DNA from: Actinocorallia populi
Lineage (GTDB): Bacteria; Actinomycetota; Actinomycetes; Streptosporangiales; Streptosporangiaceae
NCBI RefSeq assembly: GCF_002995495.1
Contig: NZ_PVZV01000006.1
Location: forward strand, 496,001 to 560,000
Direction of reading: 5' to 3'
Length of the DNA: 64,000 nucleotides
Shown here: piece after piece, positions 50,303 to 59,312 of the stretch
How positions within the stretch are numbered: position 1 is the stretch's first letter
Layout: each line of letters begins with the position of its first letter
Made by a program: the position numbers and the translations under genes
The notes under the pieces: model-generated
The model's input: the letters and a program-made list of their open reading frames with translations, nothing else
What the model was told of the DNA's origin: nothing
Databases searched by the model: none

Positions 50303-51199
50303 ATGAACACGGAGATCCACGACTACCTCGACACCGTCCTCACCCTGATGGAGGACAACGCCCTGCGCCGGGGGCGGGTCGACTGGCCGGCGGTCCGGCG
50401 CCGGGCGCACGAGGCGACCGCGGAAGCGGCGTCGACGGCGGACGTCTACGGGGTGATCCGCGCGGCGATCGACGTGCTCGGCGATCCGCACACGTTCTTC
50501 CTCACCCCGCAGGAGGTCGCCGAGTCGTTCGGCGAGGAGGCCGCCCAGCAGGCGCCGATGCCCTCCGGCCGGCTCGTCGACGGCAGGTTCGCCCTGGTGG
50601 ACATCCCCTCGGCCACGGGCGTCGAGGACGCCGACCGCCGCTACGTCCGGACCGGCGCGGAGCTCGTCCGCGACCTGGACGGCCACCGGCCGCAGGGCTG
50701 GATCGTCGACCTGCGCGGCAACACCGGCGGCAACATGTACCCGATGCTCACCGTGCTCGCCCCGCTGCTCGGCGACGGGGTGCTCGGCTGGTTCGCCGAC
50801 GCCGACGGGCAGCCGTGCGGCCACTGGATCCTGCGCGAGGGCGTCGTGCACCACGACGACGCGCCCGTCTCCCCGCGACCCCACCCCTACCGGCTCGCCG
50901 ACCCCGGCCACCCGATCGCGATCCTCACCGGCCCGAACACCATGAGCGCCGGTGAGGCCACCCTGATCGCCTTCCGCGGGCTGCCCCACGTGCGGAGCTT
51001 CGGCGCGCCCACCGCCGGGCTCGCGACCGGCAACGCCGCCATAGAGCTCGACGACGGCGCCCTGCTGGGACTCACCACCGTCCAGGAGGCCGACCGGACC
51101 GGCCGCATCTACGGCACCGACCCCATCGCGCCCGACCAGCCCGTCCCCCCGGACGGCGACGCCCTCCAGGCGGCCGTGGACTGGCTGGCCGCCCGGTGA
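50303..51199 (+). CDS. S41-family peptidase-like protein, no signal peptide
   Basis: A 298-residue protein of the S41 (C-terminal processing/tricorn-core) fold: LGDPHTFFLTP (His 63 region), GWIVDLRGNTGGNMYPML, ILTGPNTMSAGEATLIAFRG with the nucleophile Ser 215, and SFGAPTAGLATGN. At the place of the usual catalytic lysine (25 residues after Ser) there is a leucine, so a Ser-His pair with His 63 is likely, as in IRBP/nisin-resistance-type members. No PDZ domain and no signal peptide were seen. The ATG follows a weak site after the terminator. Confidence 0.82.
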   Translation: MNTEIHDYLDTVLTLMEDNALRRGRVDWPAVRRRAHEATAEAASTADVYGVIRAAIDVLGDPHTFFLTPQEVAESFGEEAAQQAPMPSGRLVDGRFALVDIPSATGVEDADRRYVRTGAELVRDLDGHRPQGWIVDLRGNTGGNMYPMLTVLAPLLGDGVLGWFADADGQPCGHWILREGVVHHDDAPVSPRPHPYRLADPGHPIAILTGPNTMSAGEATLIAFRGLPHVRSFGAPTAGLATGNAAIELDDGALLGLTTVQEADRTGRIYGTDPIAPDQPVPPDGDALQAAVDWLAAR

Positions 51200-51247
51200 A
51201 ACACCGAACCGGAGCACGCCTTCGACGGCGTGCTCCGGTTCGGTGTT
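51200..51247. terminator. 21-bp perfect hairpin, bidirectional terminator
   Basis: Arms 51200-51220 and 51227-51247 are perfectly complementary over 21 bp, with a six-base loop. It lies between the convergent S41 and acyl-CoA dehydrogenase genes. Confidence 0.8.
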
Positions 51248-51258
51248 CTGCCGAGTCG

Positions 51259-52206
51259 TCAGCCGATCAGCGCGGCGGCCACGGCCCTGCGGTGGTGGGA
51301 CGCGTCCCCCCAGGCCGAGGCCAGGCTCCAGGCGCGGCGCAGCCAGCGGTGCAGGTCGAGTTCCATCGTGTAGCCGATCGCGCCGTGGACCTGCAGCGAG
51401 ACCTTCGCCGCGTGCAAGGCGGCGTCCGAGGCCAGGGCCTTGGCGCCCGAGGCGTCCAGCGAGGCATCCGGCTCGCCCTTGGCCAGCGCGTAAGCGGCCT
51501 TGTACGCCGCCGGACGCGCGAACTCCACGTCCACCAGCGCGTCGGCGATCTGGTGCTGCAGCCCCTGGAAGGAACCGATCGGGCGGCCGTACTGGCTGCG
51601 CTCACCGGCGTAGCGCACCGCGAAGTCGACCAGGCGGCGGGCCACGCCCACCAGCTGGACGGCGGTCAGCGCCGCACCCCGGTCGAAGGCCTCGGCGGCC
51701 AGGGCGCCCTCGGCCACCGGCACCGCGCCCTCGGGCACCCGCACCGCCGACAGGCGGCGCAGCGGGTCCATGGAGTTCTGGACGGTCAGCGAACCGGGCT
51801 CCGGCCGCACCGCGTACCAGGCGCCGCCCTCACCGACCAGCACCAGCCCGGCCCGGTCGGCGTGCGGAACGTAGGGGCCGGGAGCGGCGACGACCAGCGC
51901 CTCGCCCGAGGCCAGCTTCGGCAGCCACTCGGCGGCCAGTTCGCCGCCGATGCCCGCCAGCAGGCGGGCCGCCACCGCGGCCTCCACCACCGGCTCGCCC
52001 AGCGCCGCGCGCCCGGCCTGGTCCAGGACCGCCAGCAGGTCGACCTCGTCGCCGCCCGCGCCCTCGTGCTCCTCGGCGACCAGCACCGCGGGCACGCCCA
52101 GCTCCACCAGGCGCTCCCACACGTCCTCGGCTCCGCCGTGGGCCTCCAGCAGGTCCGCGACCGCGTCGCCGAACTGCCTGTGCTCGGGGGTCAGGCCCAG
52201 CCTCAT
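51259..52206 (-). CDS. acyl-CoA dehydrogenase, small subunit of a heteromeric pair
   Basis: A 315-residue acyl-CoA dehydrogenase. The C-terminal helical part is well kept: YAGERSQYGRPIGSFQGLQHQIADALVDVE, VSLQVHGAIGYTMELDLHRWLRRAW. The N-terminal part is short and diverged. Such short ACADs pair with a longer partner as alpha2beta2 enzymes in steroid and branched fatty-acid breakdown. Its ATG overlaps the stop of the larger partner (ATGA). It is the last gene of the minus-strand operon. Confidence 0.9.
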   Translation of the reverse strand: MRLGLTPEHRQFGDAVADLLEAHGGAEDVWERLVELGVPAVLVAEEHEGAGGDEVDLLAVLDQAGRAALGEPVVEAAVAARLLAGIGGELAAEWLPKLASGEALVVAAPGPYVPHADRAGLVLVGEGGAWYAVRPEPGSLTVQNSMDPLRRLSAVRVPEGAVPVAEGALAAEAFDRGAALTAVQLVGVARRLVDFAVRYAGERSQYGRPIGSFQGLQHQIADALVDVEFARPAAYKAAYALAKGEPDASLDASGAKALASDAALHAAKVSLQVHGAIGYTMELDLHRWLRRAWSLASAWGDASHHRRAVAAALIG

Positions 52207-53375
52207 CGCTTGCTCCTCGGTTCTCTCGGCAGGCCCAGGACCCGCTCGGCGATGATGTTGCGCTGCACCTCGTTGGTGCCGCCGTAGATCGGCCCCGCCA
52301 GCGCGAACAGGAACCCGTCGGCCCACCGGCCGTCCGCCACGGCGTCCTGGGCGCCCTCGACCAGCTCGCCCGCCGGACCCAGCACCCGCAGCGCGGTCTC
52401 GTGCAGCCGCAGGTCCATCTCCGACCAGAAGATCTTGTTGATGCTGGACTCGGGGCCGATGCTCTCCCCGTCCAGGATCCGGGTGAGGGTCTGGAAGGTG
52501 TAGGACTGGTAGGCGCGCGCCTTGATCCAGGCGTCGGCGACGTCCTCGCGCAGCCGGTCGTCCAGCGGCCCGGCCTCGCGGGCCTGCTCGACCAGGCGGT
52601 CGGCGGCGGCCAGGAAGCGGCCCGGCGAGCGCAGCGTCAGGCCGCGCTCGGAACCGGTGGTGGACATCGCCACCTTCCAGCCCTGGCCGACCTCGCCCAG
52701 CACCTGGTCGTCGGGGACGAACACCTTGTCCAGGAACACCTCGGCGAAACCGGCGTAACCGTCCAGCTGGTGGATGCCGCGGACCGTCACGCCCGGGGCG
52801 TCCAGCGGCAGCAGGAAGTAGGTCAAGCCGTGGTGGCGGACCGACTCGGGGTCGGTGCGCACCAGCGCGAACAGCCAGTGGCCGTGCACCGCGCGCGAGC
52901 TCCACGTCTTCTGGCCGCTGACCAGCCAGCCGCCGTCCACGCGCTCGGCGCGGCTGTGCACGTTCGCCAGGTCGCTGCCGGCCTCCGGCTCCGACCAGCC
53001 CTGCGCCCAGACCTCCTCGCCGCGCGCCATCGGCGGCAGGAAGCGGGCCTTCTGCTCGGGGGTGCCGAACTCGAACAGAGAGGGGGCCAGCAGGTAGATG
53101 CCGTTCTGGCCGACCCGGCCCGGCGCGCCCGCCCGGTAGTACTCCTCCTCGAAGATCAGCCACTCGGTGAGGGACGCCTCGCGGCCCCCGTACTCCACCG
53201 GCCACGTCACCACCGACAGGCCCGCGCCGTGCAGGCGGGCCTCCCACTCCTGGTGGGCGGCGAACCCCTCGGCGGTGTCGAAGGACGGCAGCGGCTCGGC
53301 GGGCACGTTGGCCTCGAGCCACGCGCGCACCTCGGCGCGGAACTTCTCCTCTTCGGGAGTGAAACTCAGGTCCAT
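52203..53375 (-). CDS. acyl-CoA dehydrogenase, large subunit
   Basis: A 390-residue acyl-CoA dehydrogenase with an N-terminal helical domain (LSFTPEEEKFRAEVRAWLE), the FAD/acyl site WAQGWSEPEAGSDLANVHSRA and GQKTWSSRAVHGHW, and a C-terminal domain ending GGTNEVQRNIIAERVLGLPR. Full-length relatives of this kind catalyse the first oxidation of beta-oxidation. It is coupled to the small subunit, which suggests a heteromer. The SDR gene lies upstream after 46 bases. Confidence 0.92.
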   Translation of the reverse strand: MDLSFTPEEEKFRAEVRAWLEANVPAEPLPSFDTAEGFAAHQEWEARLHGAGLSVVTWPVEYGGREASLTEWLIFEEEYYRAGAPGRVGQNGIYLLAPSLFEFGTPEQKARFLPPMARGEEVWAQGWSEPEAGSDLANVHSRAERVDGGWLVSGQKTWSSRAVHGHWLFALVRTDPESVRHHGLTYFLLPLDAPGVTVRGIHQLDGYAGFAEVFLDKVFVPDDQVLGEVGQGWKVAMSTTGSERGLTLRSPGRFLAAADRLVEQAREAGPLDDRLREDVADAWIKARAYQSYTFQTLTRILDGESIGPESSINKIFWSEMDLRLHETALRVLGPAGELVEGAQDAVADGRWADGFLFALAGPIYGGTNEVQRNIIAERVLGLPREPRSKR

Positions 53376-53421
53376 CAGCGGTTCCCCTCGGCCATGCTCT
53401 CAGCGGTCATCGGGTTGTCTC

Positions 53422-54174
53422 TCACGGGTGCTGGTTGCTGACCGACACGACCTCGCCGGTCATGTACGACGACAGGTCGCTGGCCAGGAAGAGCACCACG
53501 TTGGCGACCTCCTCGGGGGTCGCGGCCCGGCCGAAGGCCTCCTTGGCGGTCAGCTCCGCCAGCAGCTCGGCGCTGACGGTCTTCTCCAGGAAGGGGTGCA
53601 TGGCCAGGCTGGGCGCCACGGCGTTGACGCGGACCCCGGCCGGCGCCGCCTCCATCGCCACGCAGCGGGTGAAGGCCATGACGCCGGCCTTGGCGGCGGC
53701 GTAGTGGGCCTGGCGCTCCTGCGCCCGCCAGCCGGACACCGACGCCAGGTTGACGATCACGCCGGACTCGCGCGGCAGCATGTGGCGCAGCACGGCGCGG
53801 GTGACGCGGAAGACGCTGGTGAGGCTGATGTCGATGACCTTGTCCCACTCGGCGTCGGTCATGTCCACCACGGCCTGGTCGCCGCCCATGCCGGCGTTGT
53901 TGACCAGCACGTCGATGCGTCCGGCCTGTTCGACGGCCCGCTCGACCAGGGCGTCGACCTGGGCGGTGTCGCTGACGTCGCAGGGGATCGCGACCGGCTT
54001 GACGCCGGCGGCCTCGGCCAGCTTCTCGGCGGCCTCGGCCAGCCGGCGCTCGTGGACGTCGCTGATGACCAGGCGGGCGCCCTCCTGCGCGCACTTCAGC
54101 GCGGTGGCGTAACCCAGCCCGGCGCCGGCGGCGGCGGTGACCAGGACGACCCTGTCATTGAGCATCCCGCTCAT
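53422..54174 (-). CDS. SDR-family 3-oxoacyl/hydroxyacyl dehydrogenase
   Basis: A 250-residue short-chain dehydrogenase: the cofactor loop TAAAGAGLGYATA, NNAGMGG, the catalytic serine in LASVSGWRAQ and the YAAAKAG (Y-x-x-x-K) motif. The first gene of the operon on this strand, it probably oxidises a hydroxyacyl-CoA intermediate made by the acyl-CoA dehydrogenases and a hydratase encoded elsewhere. It is divergent from the thiolase gene. An operator-like palindrome lies between the two. Confidence 0.9.
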   Translation of the reverse strand: MSGMLNDRVVLVTAAAGAGLGYATALKCAQEGARLVISDVHERRLAEAAEKLAEAAGVKPVAIPCDVSDTAQVDALVERAVEQAGRIDVLVNNAGMGGDQAVVDMTDAEWDKVIDISLTSVFRVTRAVLRHMLPRESGVIVNLASVSGWRAQERQAHYAAAKAGVMAFTRCVAMEAAPAGVRVNAVAPSLAMHPFLEKTVSAELLAELTAKEAFGRAATPEEVANVVLFLASDLSSYMTGEVVSVSNQHP

Positions 54175-54252
54175 CGGTATTCCCCACTTCCTTCCGGTCG
54201 AGCCCCTCCAAGATTGAGGGTGCCCCCCTTGTGGCGACTCGTCTTTCTTTTA

Positions 54253-54268
54253 GAAGATAGCTATCTTC
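54253..54268. promoter_or_regulatory. perfect 16-bp palindrome between SDR and thiolase genes
   Basis: GAAGATAGCTATCTTC (54253-54268). The TAGAAGATAG and TTCATAG elements around it are shared with the region before the GntR gene (56515-56534), which suggests that GntR binds both. Confidence 0.65.
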
Positions 54269-54307
54269 ATAGAAACAAGCAACCGGCCCCTACCCTCGAG
54301 GAGCACC

Positions 54308-55537
54308 ATGACCGAGGCCGTCATCGTCGCCACCGCCCGTTCCCCCATCGGCCGCGCCTTCAAGGGCTCGCTGAAGGACCTGCGGGCCGACGAACTCGCC
54401 GCCCGGATGATCTCCGCGGCGCTGGCCAAGGTGCCGCAGGTCACCCCCGACGACATCGACGACCTGCTGCTGGGCTGCGGCTCGCCCGGCGGCCAGCAGG
54501 GCTTCAACATGGCCCGCGTCGTGTCGGTCCTGCTCGGCTACGACCAGGTGCCCGGCGCCACCGTCACCCGCTACTGCTCCTCCTCCCTGCAGACCACCCG
54601 GATGGCGCTGCACGCGATCAAGGCGGGCGAGGCCGACATCGTCATCTCCGCCGGCACCGAGTCGGTGAGCAACTACGCCAAGGGCACCAGCGACCGGCCC
54701 CCGGCCGACGCCGGCACCGCCGCCGACTTCGGCTGGCACCACCCGGCCTTCGCCGAGGCGCGCGCCCGCGCCGCCTCCGGCAAGTGGGAGGACCCCCGCC
54801 AGGCCGGCGAACTGCCCGACGTCTACATCGCCATGGGCCGCACCGCCGAGAACGTCGCCGGGCTGCGCGGCGTCACCCGCGCCGAGCAGGACGAGTTCGC
54901 GCTGCGCTCGCAGAACCTGGCCGCACGCGCCATCGCCTCGGGCTTCTACGAGCGCGACATCACCCCCGTGGAGCTGCCCGACGGCACCCTCGTCACCGCG
55001 GACGACTGCCCCCGCCCCGCCACCAGCGCCGAGTCCCTGGCCGGGCTCAAGCCGGTCTTCAGCGAGGACGGCACCGTCACCGCCGGCAACTGCTGCCCGC
55101 TCAACGACGGCGCCGCCGCCCTGGTCATCATGAGCGACACCAAGGCCGCCGAGCTGGGCGTCACCCCGCTCGCCCGGATCATCTCCACCGGCGTGTCCGG
55201 CCTCTCCCCGGAGATCATGGGCCTCGGCCCCGTCGAGGCCTCCCGCCGCGCCCTGGCCAAGGCCGGCCTGAGCGTCTCCGACCTGGACCTGGTCGAGATC
55301 AACGAGGCGTTCGCCGCCCAGGTCGTCCCCTCCTACCAGGAGCTGGGCATCGACCTCGACAAGGTCAACGTCCACGGCGGCGCCATCGCCCTGGGCCACC
55401 CCTTCGGCATGACCGGCGCCCGCATCACCGGCACCCTGCTCAACGGCCTGCGCGAGAAGGACGGCACCCTCGGCCTCGAGACGATGTGCGTCGGCGGCGG
55501 CCAGGGCATGGCCATGGTCATCGAACGCCTCAGCTGA
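54308..55537 (+). CDS. thiolase, acetyl-CoA C-acyltransferase type
   Basis: A 409-residue thiolase: [17 protein letters not shown] at the N terminus, nucleophile Cys 90 in [30 protein letters not shown] with the histidine, and [11 protein letters not shown] with the second cysteine. It cleaves 3-oxoacyl-CoA to acetyl-CoA and a shortened acyl-CoA (or the reverse). GAGGAG precedes the ATG. Together with the divergent SDR-ACAD operon it forms a near-complete beta-oxidation spiral; a hydratase is missing here. Confidence 0.93.
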   Translation: MTEAVIVATARSPIGRAFKGSLKDLRADELAARMISAALAKVPQVTPDDIDDLLLGCGSPGGQQGFNMARVVSVLLGYDQVPGATVTRYCSSSLQTTRMALHAIKAGEADIVISAGTESVSNYAKGTSDRPPADAGTAADFGWHHPAFAEARARAASGKWEDPRQAGELPDVYIAMGRTAENVAGLRGVTRAEQDEFALRSQNLAARAIASGFYERDITPVELPDGTLVTADDCPRPATSAESLAGLKPVFSEDGTVTAGNCCPLNDGAAALVIMSDTKAAELGVTPLARIISTGVSGLSPEIMGLGPVEASRRALAKAGLSVSDLDLVEINEAFAAQVVPSYQELGIDLDKVNVHGGAIALGHPFGMTGARITGTLLNGLREKDGTLGLETMCVGGGQGMAMVIERLS

Positions 55538-55577
55538 CCGCGTCCGGGGGCCCGCCCGGCCGAACGGCCTTTGGCCC

Positions 55578-55607
55578 GGGCCGTCCCGCCTTCGAGCGGG
55601 ACGGCCC
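55578..55607. terminator. 12-bp perfect hairpin between thiolase and GntR genes
   Basis: GGGCCGTCCCGC (55578-55589) and GCGGGACGGCCC (55596-55607) with a six-base loop. The two flanking genes converge, so it can serve both. Confidence 0.65.
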
Positions 55608-55655
55608 GCCTCGACTCCGAAACGGTCCCCGTCCCGACCGGACGGCCCCTCCAGG

Positions 55656-56420
55656 TCAGGGGAGGCGGCCGCGCAGGGACTGGGAGGAGACCACGGCGGT
55701 GCCCGGGGCGAGGCCGTAGCGCATGGTGTTGTCCAGGTGGGCGCGGGCGAAGGACTCGAGCTGCTCGGCCTCGCCCTGCTCGATCAGGCGCAGGATCCGT
55801 TCGTGGGCGCGGATGCCGGTCTCGCGGCGGGCCACGTCGGGGAAGTCGCCGGCCTCCAGCGCGTGGGAGGCCCACGCCTGCTCCTGGGAGGCCCACAGGG
55901 ACTCCAGGGTGCCGGCGATGAGGATCAGCGTCTGGTTGCCGCACAACCGGACCAGCGCCTCGTGGAAGCGGCGGGTGACCCGGGTGAACTCCACCTCGTC
56001 GTCCACGGCCTCGAGCGTCTGCTCGTGGATCAGCCGCAACTGCGGGAGCACCTCGGTCGCGCGGTCCTCACGGGTGGCGCACAACGACACGCACACCGGC
56101 TCCAGCCGCTTGAGCGCCTCGCCGACGTCGGCGTAGGACGTACGCTGGAACTGCATCACGAGGCCGATCATGTAGGCGGCGTTGGCGGCGGTCGGCACGT
56201 GCACCACCGACCCGCCCTTGTTGCCGCGCTGCACCGTGATCAGCCCCTCGGCCTCCAGGATGCCCAGCGCCTCCCGCAGCGAGGGGCGGCTGACCTGGAA
56301 CTCGCGCAGCAGCTCGTCCTGCGCGGGCAGCTCGTCCCCGTCGGCGAGCGCCCCGCTCAGGATCCGGTCCCGCAGGATGGCGGCGACCATCTCCGCCAAT
56401 CGCGGCTGCCTGAGCTGCAA
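55656..56420 (-). CDS. GntR/FCD-family regulator
   Basis: A 254-residue FadR-like protein: winged helix at about residues 12-75 ([39 protein letters not shown]), then an all-helical FCD domain (about 100-235) with the usual metal-ligand pattern near [10 protein letters not shown] and AHLDNTMR. The start is likely the TTG at 56420 with GGGGAG six bases upstream; ATG 56501 is the alternative (27 more residues). It probably binds the TAGAAGATAG-type motif at 56515 and 54253, and responds to a CoA ester. Confidence 0.87.
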   Translation of the reverse strand: MQLRQPRLAEMVAAILRDRILSGALADGDELPAQDELLREFQVSRPSLREALGILEAEGLITVQRGNKGGSVVHVPTAANAAYMIGLVMQFQRTSYADVGEALKRLEPVCVSLCATREDRATEVLPQLRLIHEQTLEAVDDEVEFTRVTRRFHEALVRLCGNQTLILIAGTLESLWASQEQAWASHALEAGDFPDVARRETGIRAHERILRLIEQGEAEQLESFARAHLDNTMRYGLAPGTAVVSSQSLRGRLP

Positions 56421-56514
56421 GGTCGACTCCCCGGATGAGAACGTGTGCGACGGACCGGGCCGCCCCGGAGAAGGCCGAACACCGGACCCGCGGCACCCCA
56501 TCCGCTTAACTATA

Positions 56515-56534
56515 CTATGAATACTATCTTCTAG
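56515..56534. promoter_or_regulatory. GntR-operator-like motif before the GntR gene
   Basis: CTATGAATACTATCTTCTAG; in the other direction CTAGAAGATAGTATTCATAG, which shares TAGAAGATAG and TTCATAG with the palindrome region at 54251-54272. Confidence 0.6.
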
Positions 56535-56778
56535 AGGAAAGAAAAAGGGGAGGTCCGGATGACCCCGGTCCGCCCTTCCCCATGAGACCACCGATTCCGA
56601 ACGGCGAGGCCTGTTCTCCGAACGTATCCGCGACCACCCTGCCGACCGGAAGCCCCGGGGAACGGGAAAGGCCCTTCCTGCGGCGGCCCGGGTCCGCGTG
56701 GCTCCTCGCCCCTCCACGGAAGGCCGGGAGACGGGAAAAATATTTGACCGGCGGCAACGGGCCGAGCAGTATGCCGCA

Positions 56779-57927
56779 ATGCGGGTGGGAGTGGTCGGAC
56801 TCAAAAGGGGACTCCATCTGGCGGACTGGTGCCGTCGGCTGGGCATGGAAGTGGTGGCCGCGTGCGATCGCGACCCCGGGTGCCGCGCGGAGGCGGGCGG
56901 GCTGCTGCCGGACGCGGTGCTGACCGAACGGTGGCAGGACCTGCTGGAGCACCGGCTCGACGGGGTGATCCTCGCCAACGACTTCGACGCGCACGCGCCG
57001 TTGGCCGTCGCCTTCCTCGAACGCGGCGTGCACGTGCTGTCGGAGACCGCGGCCTGCGCGGACGCCGAAGAGGGGCGCCGGCTCATCGAGGCGGTGGACG
57101 CCTCCTCCGCGACCTACTCCTTCGCCGAGAACTACGTTCTGCATCCGCATGTGCGGCTCATCGGCCGGGCCCTCGACGCCGGAGAGCTGGGCCGGGTCAA
57201 CCTGGTCGAGGCCGACTACCTGCACGGCCTGCCTCCCGAGGCGGTCGAGGAGCTGATCGGAGATCCCGGGCACTGGCGGGGGCGGATCGCGCCGACCGCC
57301 TACTGCACGCACACGGTCTCGCCGGTGCTGGCGCTCACGGGCGCGTGGCCCGTGGAGGTGACGGCGTTCTCGGCGGACGAGCACGATCCCCGCGCCGCGG
57401 TCGTCATGGCGATACGGCTGTCCAGCGGCGCACTGGCGATCACCCGGCACGGTTTCCTCCAGGGCGAACCCGACAGCCACTGGAGCTGGGTCTCGGCGCG
57501 CGGCACCCGGGCCCTGGCCGAGTCCGTACGCGGCCCGGCCGAGGAGGCCTGGTCGGTGCGGATCAGATCCGAGGCGTGGGCGAACCCGGACGGCCGCACC
57601 CGCGAGGAGAGGCGCGTCCCTCCTCCGCTGCTCCTCCCGAACACGACCACGGAACCAGGGACCCCGTCACCCCGGGCGGTCCCGGCCGCGAGCACGGAAC
57701 ACGGCTCTGCGGTTTCCCGTACGGATGAGACGGTGGAACGCGACGCCGAGGGCACGGTACTGCTGCTTCAGGCATTTCAGGCGACCGTCGAACGGGGAGA
57801 ACCTCCCCTGATCCCGGTGCGCCCCGCCGTGGCCGCGTCACTGGTCGGCGTGGCGGGCGCCGAGTCACTGGAGAACGGGTCACGTCCGGTGGCGATGCCC
57901 GGCTTCTTCCGGGACCCGACAGCCTGA
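56779..57927 (+). CDS. Gfo/Idh/MocA-family oxidoreductase
   Basis: A 382-residue protein: a Rossmann start MRVGVVGLKRGLHLADWCRR, VVAACDRDPGCRAEAGGLLPDAVLTE, DGVILANDFDAHAPLAVAFLERGVHVLSE, and the second domain with NYVLHPHVRLIGRALDAGELGRVNLVEADYLH-type pattern. The usual catalytic lysine motif E-K-P is SETAA here, so its activity may be altered. The linker around 295-330 is proline/threonine-rich. It should act on a sugar or inositol-like substrate with NAD(P). It is alone on the plus strand; the promoter region upstream is shared with the divergent GntR gene. Confidence 0.82.
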   Translation: MRVGVVGLKRGLHLADWCRRLGMEVVAACDRDPGCRAEAGGLLPDAVLTERWQDLLEHRLDGVILANDFDAHAPLAVAFLERGVHVLSETAACADAEEGRRLIEAVDASSATYSFAENYVLHPHVRLIGRALDAGELGRVNLVEADYLHGLPPEAVEELIGDPGHWRGRIAPTAYCTHTVSPVLALTGAWPVEVTAFSADEHDPRAAVVMAIRLSSGALAITRHGFLQGEPDSHWSWVSARGTRALAESVRGPAEEAWSVRIRSEAWANPDGRTREERRVPPPLLLPNTTTEPGTPSPRAVPAASTEHGSAVSRTDETVERDAEGTVLLLQAFQATVERGEPPLIPVRPAVAASLVGVAGAESLENGSRPVAMPGFFRDPTA

Positions 57928-57983
57928 CGGAGCCGCCTCGGGCTCGGTCCGGTTCGGAGCGCGGCGGCGGAAGTACGCGGCCG

Positions 57984-58475
57984 TCAGATCTTTCTGAGCT
58001 CCCAGCGTTGGTTGCCGGTCTGGCTCTGCGGCAGGAGGAAGACGGGCTCCCGGTCGCTGAGCCAGGACAGGGAGGTGTAGTAGTCCGGCCGCGTGACGCG
58101 CACCCACTGCCGCCCGTCCGCCGCCTGGAGGACGGTGAGGGTCCACAGTTCGTCCAGGGCGGCGCAGTCGCGGGTGCCCACCCGCTGGGGGTAGATCCGC
58201 ACCAGGGAGGGGGCCAGGCAGTTGCCGGTGGCCCCGTGCCTGATCACGTATCCGCCCTCCCGGACCTCCATCTGCCAGCCCGTCCCCTCGCAGGGGCCGA
58301 GCCACAACGACACGTCCGCCTCACCCGTCCCGCTCAGGCAGTGCCCCGCGGGCGTGACGACCTGGTAGGCGCCCGGCTCCACCCGGGCCGCCTCCGCCGC
58401 GGTCCCGTTCCCTCCGGCGGCCACGGCGCCCGCCCCTCCCAGGACGGCAGCGGCACAGGCCAGGCGAACACGCAT
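57984..58475 (-). CDS. secreted ricin-type beta-trefoil lectin-like protein
   Basis: A 163-residue protein with a signal peptide (MRVRLACAAAVLGGAGAVAA) and a single beta-trefoil: three Q-x-W-like motifs are visible (GWQMEV, DELWTL, NQRWEL) at about 50-residue spacing, with cysteines in HCLSG, GPCEG, NCLAP and RDCAA giving two probable disulfides. It should bind carbohydrate outside the cell. No catalytic domain is attached. The ATG at 58475 follows a GAGGGGG site. It is divergent from a HAD gene. Confidence 0.83.
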   Translation of the reverse strand: MRVRLACAAAVLGGAGAVAAGGNGTAAEAARVEPGAYQVVTPAGHCLSGTGEADVSLWLGPCEGTGWQMEVREGGYVIRHGATGNCLAPSLVRIYPQRVGTRDCAALDELWTLTVLQAADGRQWVRVTRPDYYTSLSWLSDREPVFLLPQSQTGNQRWELRKI

Positions 58476-58580
58476 GACGACCCCCTCCAGTGTGAACACA
58501 AGCAGTAACAGATCATGACACAGGGCACTCGCCGTTTCCGGCAAGAAGACGGCGCCAGGGCCGGAACGTATCCTGGACCC

Positions 58581-59255
58581 GTGATCAAGGCTGTGCTGTG
58601 GGACGTCGACGACACCCTCTCCGATTACACGTCAGCCGACATGCAGGGCGTCATCCGGCACTTCACCGCCGAGGGACTCCCCTGCGACGAAGCCGCCTAC
58701 CTCCGCTGGCGCACCGTCACCGACGCCGCCTACGCCCGTTTCTCCGGCGGAGAGCTGACCTTCGTCGGGCAGCGCCGCGAACGCGCTCGCGCCTACCTCG
58801 GCGCCCAGGCCACCGACGAGGAGGCCGATGCCTGGTTCGCCCGCTACCTCGTCCACGACGAGGCGTGCTGGACGGTCTTCCCCGACGTCGTCCCCGTCTT
58901 CGCCGCCCTCGCCCACCGCCACGCGGTCCTGTCCAACTCCAACGCCGCCCTGCAGGAACGCAGGCTCACGGCCCTGGGCCTGCGCCACCACTTCGAGTTT
59001 CTGGCCTGCTCCGACCAGACCGGCCACGCCAAACCCGCTCCCGCCGCCTTCCGGCACGCCTGCGCCGCCCTCGGCCTCCCGCCCGCCGAGGTCGCCTACG
59101 TCGGAGACCGGCTGGACCTCGACGCCCTGGGCGCCGAGGCCGCGGGCCTCCACGGGATCTGGCTCGACCGCACCGGCCCGCCCACCACCCCGCCTCCCGG
59201 CGTCCACCGCATCACCACCCTCGCCCGGCTCCCCGCCCTCCTGTCCGCGCTCTGA
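58581..59255 (+). CDS. HAD-family hydrolase
   Basis: A 224-residue HAD phosphatase: VIKAVLWDVDDTLSDYTSAD with the DxDxT catalytic site (Asp 9 and Asp 11), a helical cap, HAVLSNSNAALQERRLTALGL, TGHAKPAPAAFRHAC with the lysine, and YVGDRLDLDALGAEAAG. A class I cap HAD of sugar- or nucleotide-phosphate type is likely; the substrate is unknown. The start GTG 58581 places the catalytic motif at the N terminus. Confidence 0.88.
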   Translation: MIKAVLWDVDDTLSDYTSADMQGVIRHFTAEGLPCDEAAYLRWRTVTDAAYARFSGGELTFVGQRRERARAYLGAQATDEEADAWFARYLVHDEACWTVFPDVVPVFAALAHRHAVLSNSNAALQERRLTALGLRHHFEFLACSDQTGHAKPAPAAFRHACAALGLPPAEVAYVGDRLDLDALGAEAAGLHGIWLDRTGPPTTPPPGVHRITTLARLPALLSAL

Positions 59256-59312
59256 GGTGCTCAAGGGGACGGGTCGCCGTCCACCGGGCCGCGGCCCCGG
59301 GACACGGCTGCG

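Noticed and set aside
51259-55537. Assignment of the ACAD-SDR-thiolase set to cholesterol breakdown
   Set aside because: Gene content resembles parts of steroid degradation, but no ring-cleavage genes and no KstR-type box were seen; the neighbouring regulator is GntR/FCD. The substrate stays open.
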